DNA of 64,000 nucleotides from Varibaculum prostatecancerukia (GCF_943169825.2 NZ_OW968402.1:310001-374000); one strand, 5' to 3'. Positions 49,531-61,721 are shown, numbered from the stretch's first letter. Notes: generated by a model from the letters alone, not told the origin. Numbers and translations: made by a program.

Positions 49531-50826
49531 ATGAAGCAAGCGGTGAAAATAGCAGTCCTCGGGTGCGGAACCGTGGGCGCCCAGGTAGTGCGCCTACTGC
49601 AAGAGCGCGCTGCCGATTATCAGGCTAGGTGTGGAGCCAACCTGGAGATTATCGGTATTTGTGTAAATAATTTGGCTGCCCCGCGCCCCGATTTTATTAG
49701 CCGCGATCTGCTCACCGACCAGGCGGAACCCTTGATTGACCAAGCGGACCTGGTGATTGAACTAATCGGGGGAATCGAGCCGGCACGCACCTACATTACC
49801 CGCGCCCTCGAAGCCGGAAAATCCGTGGTCACCGGCAATAAAGCGCTGCTGGCGCAACACGGCCCGGAACTTTTTGATCTCTCTCGCGAGCGGGAAGCCG
49901 ACCTTTACTATGAGGCCGCAGTAGCGGGCGCCATCCCGGTAGTCTATGGTCTGCGGGAATCTCTGGCGGGGGATCGCGTCGAGGTGGTGCAAGGAATCGT
50001 TAATGGCACCACCAACTACATGCTTGACCAGATGGAAAAGAAAGGATGGTCATTTGACCAGGCGCTTTCTACCGCACAAGAACTGGGCTATGCCGAAGCT
50101 GACCCGACTGCCGATATTGATGGGCTAGATGCCGCCGCCAAATGCGCCCTGCTTGCGCAGTTGGCTTTCCATACTCGGGTTTCCCTAGATCAAGTAGCGG
50201 TGAAGGGAATTCGCCATATCACCGCTGACGATATTCAAGATGCGAAGGAATCCGGGCACACTATTAAACTGCTGGCCATTGCGCAGTTGGCGCAAGATGA
50301 ACAAGGACGCGAATGTGTATCTTGCCGGGTAGAGCCGGTATTGGTGAAACCAGAAAATCCGCTGGCAAACATCGCGGGAGCCTTTAACGCGATTGTGATT
50401 GATGCTGAGGCCGCGGGCAGACTAATGTTCTACGGTCAAGGCGCCGGCGGGGTACAGACCGCCTCGGCAGTGCTTTCGGACGTGGTCGCCGCCGCGTTCC
50501 ACCTGGTATCTGGGGGTGCCGCACCCCGCGAATCTTCCTATGCCGACTTGCCGCAAATGCCGGCCGGACAAGTGCGTTCTAAGTACAGCATCCGCCTAGA
50601 GGTAGAGGACGCAACCGGGGTATTAGCCGAGGTAGCGGGGATTTTTGCCCGGCGCGGAATCTCGATAGAGCAGGTGCGTCAAAGCAATGACAGCGAATCC
50701 GGTAAAGCGGTAGTTTCCCTATCGACTGCCTGGGCGCGGGCGGACGCCATAGACTTAACAGTAAAAGATTTGGAAGCCGCACAGCCGGTGAGCCGGGTAA
50801 TCCAAGTAATCAGTATGGAGGGCTAA
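49531..50826 (+). CDS. hom: homoserine dehydrogenase
   Basis: A 431-residue enzyme: Rossmann VLGCGTVGAQVVRLL, SVVTGNKALLAQHG, the catalytic region IVNGTTNYMLDQMEKKG (about 155), GYAEADPTADIDGLDAAAKCALLA and a C-terminal ACT domain (about 350-431; YSIRLEVEDATGVLAEVAGIFARRGISIEQVRQ), which allows threonine feedback inhibition. It reduces aspartate semialdehyde to homoserine. It lies 95 nt after lysA and directly before thrC. Confidence 0.96.
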   Translation: MKQAVKIAVLGCGTVGAQVVRLLQERAADYQARCGANLEIIGICVNNLAAPRPDFISRDLLTDQAEPLIDQADLVIELIGGIEPARTYITRALEAGKSVVTGNKALLAQHGPELFDLSREREADLYYEAAVAGAIPVVYGLRESLAGDRVEVVQGIVNGTTNYMLDQMEKKGWSFDQALSTAQELGYAEADPTADIDGLDAAAKCALLAQLAFHTRVSLDQVAVKGIRHITADDIQDAKESGHTIKLLAIAQLAQDEQGRECVSCRVEPVLVKPENPLANIAGAFNAIVIDAEAAGRLMFYGQGAGGVQTASAVLSDVVAAAFHLVSGGAAPRESSYADLPQMPAGQVRSKYSIRLEVEDATGVLAEVAGIFARRGISIEQVRQSNDSESGKAVVSLSTAWARADAIDLTVKDLEAAQPVSRVIQVISMEG

Positions 50827-50829
50827 AAA

Positions 50830-51933
50830 ATGGCGCATCTTTGGCAGGGAATAATCAACGAATACCGTGATTGGCTCCCGGTAAAGGACGAAGAAGAAAT
50901 CGTCACCTTACAGGAAGGTGGCACTCCGCTGGTTTATTCGGATGATCTGTCTAATGAAGTAGGGGCGAAAGTCTATATCAAAGTCGAGGGTGTGAACCCC
51001 ACCGGCTCTTTTAAAGATCGCGGGATGACCATGGCCATCACCAAAGTGGTCTCTAGCGGGCAAAAAATGGTGGCCTGTGCCTCTACCGGAAACACTTCTG
51101 CTTCGGCGGCCGCCTATTCGGCGAAAGCCGGCTTGGAATGCGCGGTGATCCTACCTGCGGGGAAAATCGCTGCCGGTAAACTTGCCCAGGCGATTGTGCA
51201 TGGCGCGCGGTTAGTGGCAGTAGACGGAAACTTTGACCAGTGCCTAACCATTACCCGCCAGCTCACCGAAAGCTATCCGGTAGCCCTGGTTAATTCGATT
51301 AATCCCTACCGCCTGCAGGGCCAAAAGACCGCGGCCTTCGAAATCGTTGACTTCCTGGGGGATGCCCCTGATATTCACGTACTACCAGTAGGAAACGCCG
51401 GAAACATCTCGGCCTATTGGATGGGGTACAACGAATACGCTGGTCGGCGCACCGCGGCCTCTTTAGAAAAAGAAACTAAACTCGGGCAGGCACGCGCTAG
51501 TAAAGTACCGCAAATGTGGGGTATCCAGGCCAAAGGGGCAGCTCCCTTCGTAGCCGGACACCCGATTGACAACCCGGAAACGGTAGCCACCGCCATCCGG
51601 ATTGGTAACCCCGCCTCCTGGGATTATGCATCGGCGGCGCGGGATGATTCTCACGGTTTCATCACCGCAGTCACAGACGAAGCTATTTTGGCGGCACAGG
51701 CGCGGCTCGCGGCCAGTACCGGGATCTTCGTAGAGCCCGCCTCGGCGGCCTCGATAGCCGGACTTTTACAAGCTGCCAGCCAGGGGAAAGTGCCTGAGGA
51801 CGCGACTATTGTTTGTACCGTTACCGGCAATGGTCTAAAGGACACTGCCACCGCGCTGGGGGAGCGGGATATCAATCCGCAGGTAATCGCGCCCACCCTC
51901 GAGGCTGCCCTGCATGCCCTCGACCTGAAATAG
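50830..51933 (+). CDS. thrC: threonine synthase
   Basis: A 367-residue PLP enzyme: [16 protein letters not shown], the lysine site [54 protein letters not shown] and the late [18 protein letters not shown] and [11 protein letters not shown]. It makes threonine from O-phosphohomoserine. It starts 3 nt after hom, so the two are one operon. Confidence 0.96.
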   Translation: MAHLWQGIINEYRDWLPVKDEEEIVTLQEGGTPLVYSDDLSNEVGAKVYIKVEGVNPTGSFKDRGMTMAITKVVSSGQKMVACASTGNTSASAAAYSAKAGLECAVILPAGKIAAGKLAQAIVHGARLVAVDGNFDQCLTITRQLTESYPVALVNSINPYRLQGQKTAAFEIVDFLGDAPDIHVLPVGNAGNISAYWMGYNEYAGRRTAASLEKETKLGQARASKVPQMWGIQAKGAAPFVAGHPIDNPETVATAIRIGNPASWDYASAARDDSHGFITAVTDEAILAAQARLAASTGIFVEPASAASIAGLLQAASQGKVPEDATIVCTVTGNGLKDTATALGERDINPQVIAPTLEAALHALDLK

Positions 51934-51952
51934 CGGGAACTAAAATAGCGAT

Positions 51953-52963
51953 ATGCGAATCGTAAAGGATGAAGCGGAAGTCAAAGTTCCCGCCACCTCG
52001 GCTAATTTAGGTCCCGGATACGACTGTATGGGGCTGGCGGTTTCCCTCTATGATCGAGTTGGTTTTCGGGCGACTGTGGGGAAAACCCAGGTTCATGTGC
52101 GCGGGCAAGGCAAAGATCAGTTGCCAGAGGACGAAAATCACCTGGTAGTGCGAGCAATCCGCCTGGGGCTAGACGCGGTAGGAGCATTCCAAGTGGGGGT
52201 ATCCCTTTGGCAAGAAAACCAGATTCCCCAATCGCGAGGCCTGGGGTCTTCTGCCTCCGCGATCGTTAGCGGTTTGGCTATCGTGCGGGCGATTATTTCC
52301 GATCCCGAGGTTTTGGACGCCGATACTATGCTGCGAATCGCGACCTACCTGGAAGGACACCCCGATAACCTGGCGCCGGCAATTTACGGGGGAATCACCC
52401 TAGCGGGCATCCATCGCACTTCCAGTGAAGAGGCTGCCACTACCAAAGAACTCACCTCGCCCTTTTTAGAAATGGGGGAAGATGACGAAGCTGCGCAGGA
52501 TACCAGCTCTGACCAGCCCGTCCTCAGCGGGGATTTTCCCAAGACCTGGGCAGTGAAAATCGAGAATCAATACGGATTGCGCCCCACGGTGTTTATCCCC
52601 GACTTCGAGTTGGATACTTCCCAGGCACGCGCCCTGCTGCCTGAACAGGTACCCCACGCAGATGCTGCCGCGAATGTGGCTAATGGAGCGCTTTTGGTGC
52701 GCGCTCTACAAGATCATCCTGAGCTATTGATGGCGGCAACCACCGATTATTTGCATCAAAACTATCGCCGTGCCGGCATGCCCGCCTCCTTGGATCTAAT
52801 GTATTGGTTACGCGCCCAGCAGCTACCAGCAGTTATATCCGGAGCGGGACCGTGCGTGCTAGTGCTAGCAAACGTCGATGACCAGGTGAAATCACGAGCG
52901 GAAAAAGTGGGTTGGAAGGTGCGCACCTTGGAATTAGACACTCGCGGGGTGCGGGAACTCTAA
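51953..52963 (+). CDS. thrB: homoserine kinase
   Basis: A 336-residue GHMP kinase: VPATSANLGPGYDCMGLAVSLYD at the start, ATP loop IPQSRGLGSSASAIVSGLAI, GHPDNLAPAIYGGITLA and a late ISGAGPCVLVLAN. An insertion of about 35 acidic residues (SSEEAATTKELTSPFLEMGEDDEAAQDTSSDQ) makes it longer than most. It phosphorylates homoserine for thrC. It closes the threonine operon. Confidence 0.95.
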   Translation: MRIVKDEAEVKVPATSANLGPGYDCMGLAVSLYDRVGFRATVGKTQVHVRGQGKDQLPEDENHLVVRAIRLGLDAVGAFQVGVSLWQENQIPQSRGLGSSASAIVSGLAIVRAIISDPEVLDADTMLRIATYLEGHPDNLAPAIYGGITLAGIHRTSSEEAATTKELTSPFLEMGEDDEAAQDTSSDQPVLSGDFPKTWAVKIENQYGLRPTVFIPDFELDTSQARALLPEQVPHADAAANVANGALLVRALQDHPELLMAATTDYLHQNYRRAGMPASLDLMYWLRAQQLPAVISGAGPCVLVLANVDDQVKSRAEKVGWKVRTLELDTRGVREL

Positions 52964-53052
52964 GGAGCTATTGCCACCTTGACCTTTATTGTTAGCTCGA
53001 CGCCAGATATGCCGATGGCGCCAGCAGCATGGTCAGGTTCACTAAGCGCAAG

Positions 53053-53082
53053 TTACCGACTGGCCGCAAATCCTGGTAAGCT
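53053..53082 (+). promoter_or_regulatory. probable rho promoter and leader
   Basis: TTACCG (53053-53058) and TAAGCT (53077-53082) with an 18-bp spacer. A leader of about 130 nt, with a small GGAAC/GTTCC hairpin at 53123-53137, leads to the GTG at 53221. A long leader fits the Rho-dependent self-control known for rho in other bacteria. Confidence 0.4.
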
Positions 53083-53220
53083 AAATTCACGAAGGCAAAA
53101 GCACCTGGCGGCTTGAACGTTAGGAACGCTCAGTTCCAGCCTTCAAAATCGAGACCTATTTCTCTCGGTTCTTAATATCCAGGCGCGTCTGCGTCATACC
53201 TACATTCAGAAGGAAAGTTT

Positions 53221-54909
53221 GTGAGCACAAACGAGAACGCTAATGATCTTCGCACTATGAAGCTGGATGAGCTAAAAGCCCTAGCAGCAAAAATGCAGTT
53301 GCGAGGGATTTCCCGGCTGCGCAAGAACGAGCTAATCGAAAAAATATCCGAGGCTCGCCAATCCTCCGGCACTGTTGCTGAGGATACTCAGAAGGCTGCC
53401 GTCACGAAAGATGACTTACCTAAGCGGACTGCGGATGCGCGAGGACGCAAAGGACGCCGTCACGGTGCGGTGCGCCAAGATTCCGGCAGCAAAGAAGAAG
53501 CGAAGGAACAGCTAAAGCAAGACTTGGCGCAGCGCGCCAACAAGAATAATAAGCAAAATAAAGCTGGTAAAAGCAAGGCGGAGGCTCCGCATTCCGTTGA
53601 TGAGATCGCTCTCCCCAGCGCAGAAGATGAGGAACGCGGGGAAGGTCGCGGACGCGGACGGCGTAATCGGCGCCGCGACCGTAATCGGCGCCGCGACGAC
53701 AATTGGAATGACAATCGCGGAGAGCGCGGACGCGGCAAATTCGATAACGACGAAGACTCCAGCGAGGACAACGAGGAAGAACTCCTGCCGATTGCAGGGG
53801 TTCTGGACGTGCAAAGCAATCATGCTTTCGTGCGCACCTCGGGATATATTGCCGGTCCCAATGACGTTTATGTGACCCTCGGCCAGGTGCGCCGTTGGGG
53901 ATTGCGTTCCGGGGACGCGGTACAGGGAGCGGTGCGTCCTCCCAAAGAGGGAGAAAATAATCGCCGGCAAAAATACAATGCCCTGGTGCGTTTAGACACC
54001 GTAAACGGCATGAGTGTCGAGGAGGCGCGGGCACGCACCCAGTTCAAAGATTTGGTCCCGCTGTATCCGAATGAACAGTTGCGCTTGGAGAACACTCCCA
54101 AGAACATTACTCAACGGATAATCGACTTGATTGCCCCTATAGGTAAGGGTCAGCGCGGGTTGATTGTTTCTCCGCCTAAAGCCGGTAAAACCATTATTTT
54201 GCAGCAGATTGCCAATGCGATCACTACGAATAATCCGGAATGTCACCTGATGGTGGTACTGGTAGATGAACGGCCCGAAGAGGTCACCGATATGCAGCGC
54301 ACGGTGAAGGGGGAAGTTATTGCTTCTACCTTCGACCGGCCAGCTTCAGACCATGCTTCGGTAGCAGAACTAGCGATTGAACGAGCAAAACGCCTGGTAG
54401 AGCTAGGTCAAGACGTGGTGGTACTGCTGGATTCGATTACTCGCTTAGGGCGTGCCTATAACTTGGCGGCCCCGGCTTCGGGACGAATCCTCTCCGGTGG
54501 TGTGGATGCTTCGGCGCTTTATCCTCCCAAGAAGTTCTTCGGGGCGGCCCGCAACGTTGAAAACGGTGGTTCGCTAACTATTCTGGCTACTGCCTTGGTG
54601 GAAACTAACTCCAAGATGGATGAAGTTATTTTTGAAGAGTTCAAGGGCACCGGCAATATGGAGCTGCGCCTATCGCGGCAGCTGGCTGACAAGCGTCTGT
54701 TCCCGGCCGTAGATGTGAACGCTTCGGGTACTCGCCGGGAAGAACTGCTGCTAAACAAAGAAGAGTTGCAGGTCACCTGGAAGTTGCGGCGGATGCTTAG
54801 CGCCTTGGATTCTCAGCAGGCTACCGAGTTTGTGCTTTCGAAACTGAAGAATACTAACTCTAACGCCGAATTCTTGATGATGATCGCCAAGATGAGCACC
54901 CAAGTTTAG
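53221..54909 (+). CDS. rho: transcription termination factor Rho
   Basis: A 562-residue hexameric RNA helicase starting at GTG. The N-terminal Rho_N helices ([30 protein letters not shown]) are followed by a low-complexity Arg/Gly/Asp/Lys-rich insertion (about 60-185; [18 protein letters not shown]) typical of actinobacterial Rho. The cold-shock-like RNA-binding domain has [26 protein letters not shown]. The ATPase has Walker [13 protein letters not shown] (about 317), [13 protein letters not shown] and Walker [17 protein letters not shown] (about 401). The inserted segment probably adds RNA affinity. Confidence 0.97.
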   Translation: MSTNENANDLRTMKLDELKALAAKMQLRGISRLRKNELIEKISEARQSSGTVAEDTQKAAVTKDDLPKRTADARGRKGRRHGAVRQDSGSKEEAKEQLKQDLAQRANKNNKQNKAGKSKAEAPHSVDEIALPSAEDEERGEGRGRGRRNRRRDRNRRRDDNWNDNRGERGRGKFDNDEDSSEDNEEELLPIAGVLDVQSNHAFVRTSGYIAGPNDVYVTLGQVRRWGLRSGDAVQGAVRPPKEGENNRRQKYNALVRLDTVNGMSVEEARARTQFKDLVPLYPNEQLRLENTPKNITQRIIDLIAPIGKGQRGLIVSPPKAGKTIILQQIANAITTNNPECHLMVVLVDERPEEVTDMQRTVKGEVIASTFDRPASDHASVAELAIERAKRLVELGQDVVVLLDSITRLGRAYNLAAPASGRILSGGVDASALYPPKKFFGAARNVENGGSLTILATALVETNSKMDEVIFEEFKGTGNMELRLSRQLADKRLFPAVDVNASGTRREELLLNKEELQVTWKLRRMLSALDSQQATEFVLSKLKNTNSNAEFLMMIAKMSTQV

Positions 54910-54952
54910 CTGCTAGCAGACTTAGTGTTTAGATAAATAGATAAAACATCAG

Positions 54953-54979
54953 GCGCCCCGCCGATTCTCGGCGGGGCGC
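54953..54979 (+). terminator. rho terminator
   Basis: A 12-bp GC stem GCGCCCCGCCGA/TCGGCGGGGCGC with a 3-nt loop, then TCTATTTTG. It lies 44 nt after the rho stop. Confidence 0.88.
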
Positions 54980-55114
54980 TCTATTTTGTCTGCCCAAACT
55001 GTGGTAACGGCTACGAATATAACGATTTGGTAGCGAAAAGGTTGCGTATTGGTCTAAACTGATTTCTGCCTGGTTAAAACAGGCAGGTTATTGTGTCGAC
55101 TGAATGGGATAATC

Positions 55115-55669
55115 GTGGGACGTCATTGCCAAAAGAAGAAACCATTCCGCCATTTGCTCTGGCAGGCCGGATTAGCCACCGCAGTGATCGCGGGGGCAGT
55201 CGGCACCTCAGGGGCGGTAGCTCTGCATACTTCCTCGCTGCCTGCCGGTCAGCCGGTACCGGAAGTTACCGCGCAAACTATTTCCGCCACCAACCCAGTT
55301 GCCCAAGCGGACGGTGATTTGGGGCTTCAGGTAATTAATGCGAAAGTGCTTACTGGCGCGGAAGCTGATCCTGCCGGTGGCGCCGCCTCACCCGGACAGT
55401 ATTCTTTAGCTGCGCTGCGCAGTGCCGGGGTTATTAACTGGGGTGGATACAAGTTCACCTACTATTCCCAACAGGTTTTACCTGGTGGCGGTCTCAATAT
55501 TCCGGGACGTCACGTAAATGGGGGCGGCTTTGTAGCCGATGGGGACGGATATATCGTGCTGGCAAACGATGCCCCCAAAGGTACGGTTATCAAAACTCCG
55601 TTTGGCGCTCCCGGCAAAGTCTATGACCGGGGTACCACAGGTAACCATTTCGACGTTTACACTTCCTAA
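55115..55669 (+). CDS. secreted protein with 3D/double-psi-barrel-like C-terminus
   Basis: A 184-residue protein from GTG 55115 (TTG 55091 is an alternative). It has a basic N-terminus and hydrophobic signal segment (GLATAVIAGAVGTSGAVALHTS), then a Pro/Ala-rich linker. The C-terminal domain has YKFTYYSQQVLPGGGLNIPGRHVNGGGFVADGDGYIVLAND and ends GKVYDRGTTGNHFDVYTS, close in pattern to the 3D/RlpA-like barrels of cell-wall enzymes (GNxxDVY end). It may act on peptidoglycan, although the usual aspartate triad is not fully visible. It lies between rho and mfd. Confidence 0.65.
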   Translation: MGRHCQKKKPFRHLLWQAGLATAVIAGAVGTSGAVALHTSSLPAGQPVPEVTAQTISATNPVAQADGDLGLQVINAKVLTGAEADPAGGAASPGQYSLAALRSAGVINWGGYKFTYYSQQVLPGGGLNIPGRHVNGGGFVADGDGYIVLANDAPKGTVIKTPFGAPGKVYDRGTTGNHFDVYTS

Positions 55670-55765
55670 GCCTCCGCCTTATGGCCAGGCGCATCCTCGA
55701 GAATGATTTTGCCCTGTTAAGCAGGCGAAGTGAACTAGCTAGCGCTCTCATCTAGGATATAAACG

Positions 55766-58700
55766 ATGAGTTTGCAAGCCGTTGTAGAAGAAATTGCCAG
55801 TGAACCGGCAGCTAAAGAGTTCTTTTCTCACCCCGCCAGTGCCCAATCACTGTATTGCCCCGTGGGGCTACGACCGGCGCTAATCGCTGCAGCAGCGCAA
55901 ACCAATGCGACTACCGGGAAATTTTCTCCTCTTTTCTCTCCTATACAGAAGCTCCCGGAAGCCTCTCAAAGTAAACAGATAACACCTGCGCACGGATTAA
56001 TCCTGTATGTAACCGCGTCAGGACGCTCCGCGGAACAGGTAGAGGCAGAACTGGCAGGTTATCTGCCACGAGTTGCCCGTTTTCCCTCTTGGGAGACTCT
56101 GCCTCATGAACGTCTCTCGCCCCGCGCTGACACTATGTCGCAGCGGATAGCCGCCTTGCGTCGCCTGACCCATCCCGAAAAAAGCGGACCGGGGGAAACG
56201 ATTTCTATATTGGTTGCTCCTATCAGGGCGCTATTACAGCCGGTAGTAGCAGGTCTAGCCGAGATTGAACCCCTAAAAATTTCCGAGGGTGAAGATTACC
56301 CCCTAGATAAACTGGCGGCGCGCCTGTTGGAGTTGGGATACGAGAAAACCGATTTGGTATCTAGCCGGGGACAGTTTGCGGTGCGAGGAGGAATCGTCGA
56401 TGTCTTTGTTCCCGGGGAATCACATCCCCAGCGTCTAGATTTCTTTGGCGACACTCTCGAGGAAGTAACTTATTTTTCCCTCTCTGATCAGCGCAGCCTA
56501 GAAAAAAGTCCTTCCGGGGTATGGGCGCCGGCATGTCGGGAACTGTTACTGACCGACCAGGTGAAGAGTCGCGCTAGCGAGCTGCAATCCTCCTTGCCGG
56601 GTGTGGCAGATATGTTAGAACTGATCAGCCAGGGGATAGCAGTACAGGGGATGGAATCCTTAGCTCCGGTATTGGCGCCGGGGCTGCAAAGCGTGGTTTC
56701 TCTGCTGCCGGAAGATACCACCATCGTGATGGATGAGCCGGGGAAGATAGCGCGCCGGGCAGCAGACTTGCTAGCTACTTCCCATGAGTTTGAGCAGGCC
56801 GCCTGGCAAGCGGCCGCTGGCGGAGGAAAAATTCCTGTCCGAGCCTCCCGCGCCCTCCAAAGTCTCAATGATTTCAACCAAGAGGTGCGCGATAGAGGTT
56901 TAGGCTGGTGGGAGCTAAGCGGGCTGCCTGGCGCGGATATTTTGGCCACCGAAAGCGAGGAATCGGCGGGGGAGGAACTCGCGGATCTGGGGGGAGAAGC
57001 GGCAGAAAATACGGGGGAACTAACTGGCGGTGAAGAAGACAGAGGGTTGAGTGAAACCACCCGTCCTACCTATGTTTTTAGTGGTCAAAAGACCCTAGAA
57101 GCGCGGGCGGCTAAAGGCTATCGCGGACATATTGACCAGGCAGTTAAAGACTTAAATCAATATCTAAATGCTGGCTGGAAAGTGATTTTGTCTTGTTCTG
57201 GGCGCGGCCTGGCCAGCCGGTTTGCGTCCAATCTTTCCGAGGCAGGCCTGCCTGCCAAAGCGGTAGCAACCCTGGCTGCGTCCTCGGATATAGAAAAGGG
57301 AAGCGTACTGGTCACCCCCGGTAAAATCACCGGTGGCTTTGCCTTGAAAGCCTCGCACCTGCTGGTACTGGCCGAGGCGGATCTGACGGGACGGTCTCCG
57401 CGCCTAGCGCAAGCTCCCCGCAAATTGGCTAGTCGGCGCGGGAAATCGATAGTTGATCCCCTTTCTCTAAAACCCGGGGACTATGTGGTGCATAGCCAGC
57501 ATGGGGTGGGGCGTTTCGTGCAGATGACCAAACGCACTATCGGTAAAGGTCAAGACGCGGTTACCCGCGAATACCTGGTGATTGAATATGCCCCTTCGCG
57601 GCGGGGACAAGCCGGTGACCGGCTCTATGTTCCTACCGACTCTTTGGATTTGGTGTCCCGCTATGCCGGGTCTGATACCCCGCAGCTCAATAAGATGGGG
57701 GGAGCGGATTGGGCGAAAACTAAGAATCGCGCCCGCAAAGCCACCCGGGAAATCGCGGCGGAGTTAATCCGCCTCTACGCGGCGCGGCAGGCTACTAAAG
57801 GTCACGCTTTCGGTCCCGATACTCCCTGGCAAAAGGAACTTGAGGACGCTTTTGAGTACCAGGAAACCCCCGACCAGCTCGCCACTATCGATGAGGTCAA
57901 GGCAGATATGGAAAAGCCTGCCCCTATGGATCGGCTGCTTAGCGGAGACGTGGGATTCGGGAAAACCGAAGTAGCGGTGCGCGCGGCGTTTAAAGCTATC
58001 CAAGAAGGTTATCAAGTCGCGGTACTGGTCCCGACCACGCTGCTAGTAAAACAACATTTTGAAACTTTCTCAGACCGCTTTGCCCCCTTCCCGGTGAAAA
58101 TCGGGCAGCTTTCGCGCTTTTCCACTCCCGCCCAGGCGCGGGAAGTCAAAGACCAGTTGCGCGGCGGAGAAATTGATCTGGTGATTGGCACCCATAGCTT
58201 GATTACCGGGGAAGTGGGGTTTAAGAACCTGGGGCTGGTGGTAATCGATGAAGAGCAACGTTTTGGGGTCGAACACAAGGAAACCTTGAAAGCTCTGCGC
58301 ACCAATGTGGATGTACTGTCTATGTCGGCCACCCCGATTCCGCGTACCTTAGAAATGGCGGTCACCGGGATTCGGGAACTATCTACCCTTTCGACTCCCC
58401 CGGAAGAACGCCACCCGGTACTAACCTTTGTTGGTCTCTACCAGGATAAACAGGTAAAAGCGGCGATTCGTCGCGAATTGCTACGTGATGGACAGGTCTT
58501 CTATGTCCACAACCGGGTGGAGTCTATCGACCGGGTGGCTGCCCATCTGGCAGAACTGGTGCCAGAAGCCCGGATCGCAGTGGCACACGGGAAAATGCAT
58601 GAAAAACAACTGGAAGAGGTGATGATTGATTTCTGGAATCACCAGGCTGACGTGCTAGTTTGCACCACTATCGTGGAAACTGGGCTAGATATTTCCAATG

Positions 58701-59536
58701 CCAACACTCTGATTGTTTCCGGAGCCCATCGGATGGGTCTCTCTCAGCTACACCAACTGCGAGGACGAGTAGGGCGCGGGCGGGAACGCGCCTACGCCTA
58801 CTTCTTCTATCCGGGCGATAAACCGCTGACGGAAACCGCGCAAGAACGCCTGCAAACCATTGCTACGAATACCGATTTAGGGGCAGGTACTGCGGTGGCG
58901 CAAAAAGATCTGGAGATTCGCGGCGCAGGGAATCTCCTGGGCGGTCAGCAGTCGGGCCATATCGCCGGGGTTGGTTTTGACCTCTATATCCGGATGGTGT
59001 CCGAGGCCGTGCGCGGCTTTAAAGAGGGCGCGGATCAGGAAGAAGAAGACAGCGAGGTTCGAATCGAACTGCCGATCGATGCCCATATTCCGCCTGAATA
59101 TATGGATTCGGAGCGGTTGCGCCTAGAGATGTATCAAAAGCTCTCTAGCGTGCGTAAAGAAAAAGAGTTGGAGGCGGTGCGCGAAGAAATGACTGATCGC
59201 TACGGAGTGCCTCCGGCAAATGTTGAACTGCTGTTTACGGTGGCGAAGCTGCGGATGCAAGCGCGCGTCCTGGGAATCAAAGAAATTGTGGCGCAAGGGC
59301 GGTTCGTGCGCTTTTCCCCGATTAGTTTGGCGGATTCACAAATGCTGCGGATAAAGCGGTTACATCCGGGGACGGTGATTAAACCGGCGGTACGCCAAAT
59401 CTTGCTGCCCGCTCCCAAAGGGGAAAAACTGGGTCAAGGCTCGCTCCATGATGAACCTTTAGCGCAGTGGGTATCGCAGTTGCTACAAAATGTGCTTACC
59501 CCCTTTGGGAAAGTAAAAACAGATGCCCAAAAATAG
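55766..59536 (+). CDS. mfd: transcription-repair coupling factor
   Basis: A 1256-residue Mfd/TRCF. A UvrB-like N-terminal module (with PRVARFPSWETLPHERLSPR and SRGQFAVRGGIVDVFVPG) is followed by a glutamate/glycine-rich linker insertion (about 394-430, TESEESAGEELADL). The RNA polymerase-binding CarD-like domain has KPGDYVVHSQHGVGRFVQM (about 569). The RecG-like translocase has SGDVGFGKTEVAVRAAF (about 725), VIDEEQRFGVEHKE (about 825), TATPIPRT-like SATPIPRTLEMA and QLRGRVGRG. The C-terminal D7 domain ends the protein. It removes stalled polymerase and recruits UvrA. Confidence 0.97.
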   Translation: MSLQAVVEEIASEPAAKEFFSHPASAQSLYCPVGLRPALIAAAAQTNATTGKFSPLFSPIQKLPEASQSKQITPAHGLILYVTASGRSAEQVEAELAGYLPRVARFPSWETLPHERLSPRADTMSQRIAALRRLTHPEKSGPGETISILVAPIRALLQPVVAGLAEIEPLKISEGEDYPLDKLAARLLELGYEKTDLVSSRGQFAVRGGIVDVFVPGESHPQRLDFFGDTLEEVTYFSLSDQRSLEKSPSGVWAPACRELLLTDQVKSRASELQSSLPGVADMLELISQGIAVQGMESLAPVLAPGLQSVVSLLPEDTTIVMDEPGKIARRAADLLATSHEFEQAAWQAAAGGGKIPVRASRALQSLNDFNQEVRDRGLGWWELSGLPGADILATESEESAGEELADLGGEAAENTGELTGGEEDRGLSETTRPTYVFSGQKTLEARAAKGYRGHIDQAVKDLNQYLNAGWKVILSCSGRGLASRFASNLSEAGLPAKAVATLAASSDIEKGSVLVTPGKITGGFALKASHLLVLAEADLTGRSPRLAQAPRKLASRRGKSIVDPLSLKPGDYVVHSQHGVGRFVQMTKRTIGKGQDAVTREYLVIEYAPSRRGQAGDRLYVPTDSLDLVSRYAGSDTPQLNKMGGADWAKTKNRARKATREIAAELIRLYAARQATKGHAFGPDTPWQKELEDAFEYQETPDQLATIDEVKADMEKPAPMDRLLSGDVGFGKTEVAVRAAFKAIQEGYQVAVLVPTTLLVKQHFETFSDRFAPFPVKIGQLSRFSTPAQAREVKDQLRGGEIDLVIGTHSLITGEVGFKNLGLVVIDEEQRFGVEHKETLKALRTNVDVLSMSATPIPRTLEMAVTGIRELSTLSTPPEERHPVLTFVGLYQDKQVKAAIRRELLRDGQVFYVHNRVESIDRVAAHLAELVPEARIAVAHGKMHEKQLEEVMIDFWNHQADVLVCTTIVETGLDISNANTLIVSGAHRMGLSQLHQLRGRVGRGRERAYAYFFYPGDKPLTETAQERLQTIATNTDLGAGTAVAQKDLEIRGAGNLLGGQQSGHIAGVGFDLYIRMVSEAVRGFKEGADQEEEDSEVRIELPIDAHIPPEYMDSERLRLEMYQKLSSVRKEKELEAVREEMTDRYGVPPANVELLFTVAKLRMQARVLGIKEIVAQGRFVRFSPISLADSQMLRIKRLHPGTVIKPAVRQILLPAPKGEKLGQGSLHDEPLAQWVSQLLQNVLTPFGKVKTDAQK

Positions 59537-59595
59537 AGCTGGCCGCGCCCTCTTGATAAACTAACCCTAGCTATTAGCTTCAGAAAGACAGTCTT

Positions 59596-60300
59596 ATGAA
59601 TAACAAAGTTCTTCGCGTTATTGGTATTTGCGCCGGCACTGCCCTGTTAGGGGTGGGGCTTGGGGGATGTTCTTCCTCTGAAAAGGCGAAAGATAGTTTC
59701 CCCGTGGAACAGGTGGCTTCCGAGTTAAACGCTGTCACCCCTACTGACACGCAGCAAGCAGCCGGTATGCAGCAGATGCGGTTAGACGTGCAAAAACAGC
59801 TGGGAACCGGAGTGTATCCCCAAGCTGTTTGGGAGTCATTTGAAAGGGGAGAAATACCTACCCAATCCCTCGCCTCGTGGGCACCAGCGATGAAGGTTGC
59901 CAAGGAAGAACTGCGGGGCCAGCCCGGATACACCGATGCCGATATTAATAAGTGGCTTTCTGAACAGGTGAAACAAGGGGTTTTGCGGAAAGCAGATTTT
60001 TCTAAGGACACCCTAGATTTCTGGCGGCTGCAAAAATTATCTAGCGATCAGCAACAGGGGAAGTTAAACCCAGATTTAGCGAAACGAATTCAGCCGAAAC
60101 TCCTGGCTGCTCAAAAAGAGGGTGCCAAACAGGCTGCGGGATTGAAAACCAACGCCCTATTAACTCAAGTGTTGTCGGCGTCAACCGGGACACCAGTGCT
60201 AGAACCTGACCTGGGTCCGGGAGTTAAACTACAGGGGTTTGCCAAAGCGGAGCAAGTAGTGCAAACCCAAATGCAGCAAGGCGCACAGCCCGCTAAATAA
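59596..60300 (+). CDS. uncharacterised lipoprotein (SurA-N-like)
   Basis: A 234-residue secreted lipoprotein: signal peptide with lipobox LGGCSSS (Cys25), then a helical hydrophilic body with Gln-rich segments (QQAAGMQQMRLDVQKQLG, KLSSDQQQGKLNPDLAKRIQPKLLAAQKEGAKQAAG). The spacing of helices is reminiscent of the SurA/PrsA N-domain, but no peptidyl-prolyl isomerase domain follows. It lies 60 nt after mfd. Confidence 0.72.
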   Translation: MNNKVLRVIGICAGTALLGVGLGGCSSSEKAKDSFPVEQVASELNAVTPTDTQQAAGMQQMRLDVQKQLGTGVYPQAVWESFERGEIPTQSLASWAPAMKVAKEELRGQPGYTDADINKWLSEQVKQGVLRKADFSKDTLDFWRLQKLSSDQQQGKLNPDLAKRIQPKLLAAQKEGAKQAAGLKTNALLTQVLSASTGTPVLEPDLGPGVKLQGFAKAEQVVQTQMQQGAQPAK

Positions 60301-60312
60301 AAATTCCGTATT

Positions 60313-60335
60313 TCCCGTACAAGAACGGGACTTTT
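60313..60335 (+). terminator. short hairpin before eno
   Basis: A 6-bp stem TCCCGT/ACGGGA with a 6-nt loop, followed by CTTTT. It lies 13 nt after the lipoprotein stop. It is weak but well placed. Confidence 0.55.
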
Positions 60336-60377
60336 GCAACCTGCCGACTGGCTTTGCTTCCAGTAGACTGTAGTTAA

Positions 60378-61688
<1,311 letters not shown>

Positions 61689-61721
61689 TAGCTGACGCAA
61701 ATAATAACTTAATAAAAAAAT

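Noticed and set aside
53420-54034. A 204-codon minus-strand frame inside rho
   Set aside because: It arises from the low-complexity Arg/Gly-rich codons of the Rho insertion and has no protein-like features.
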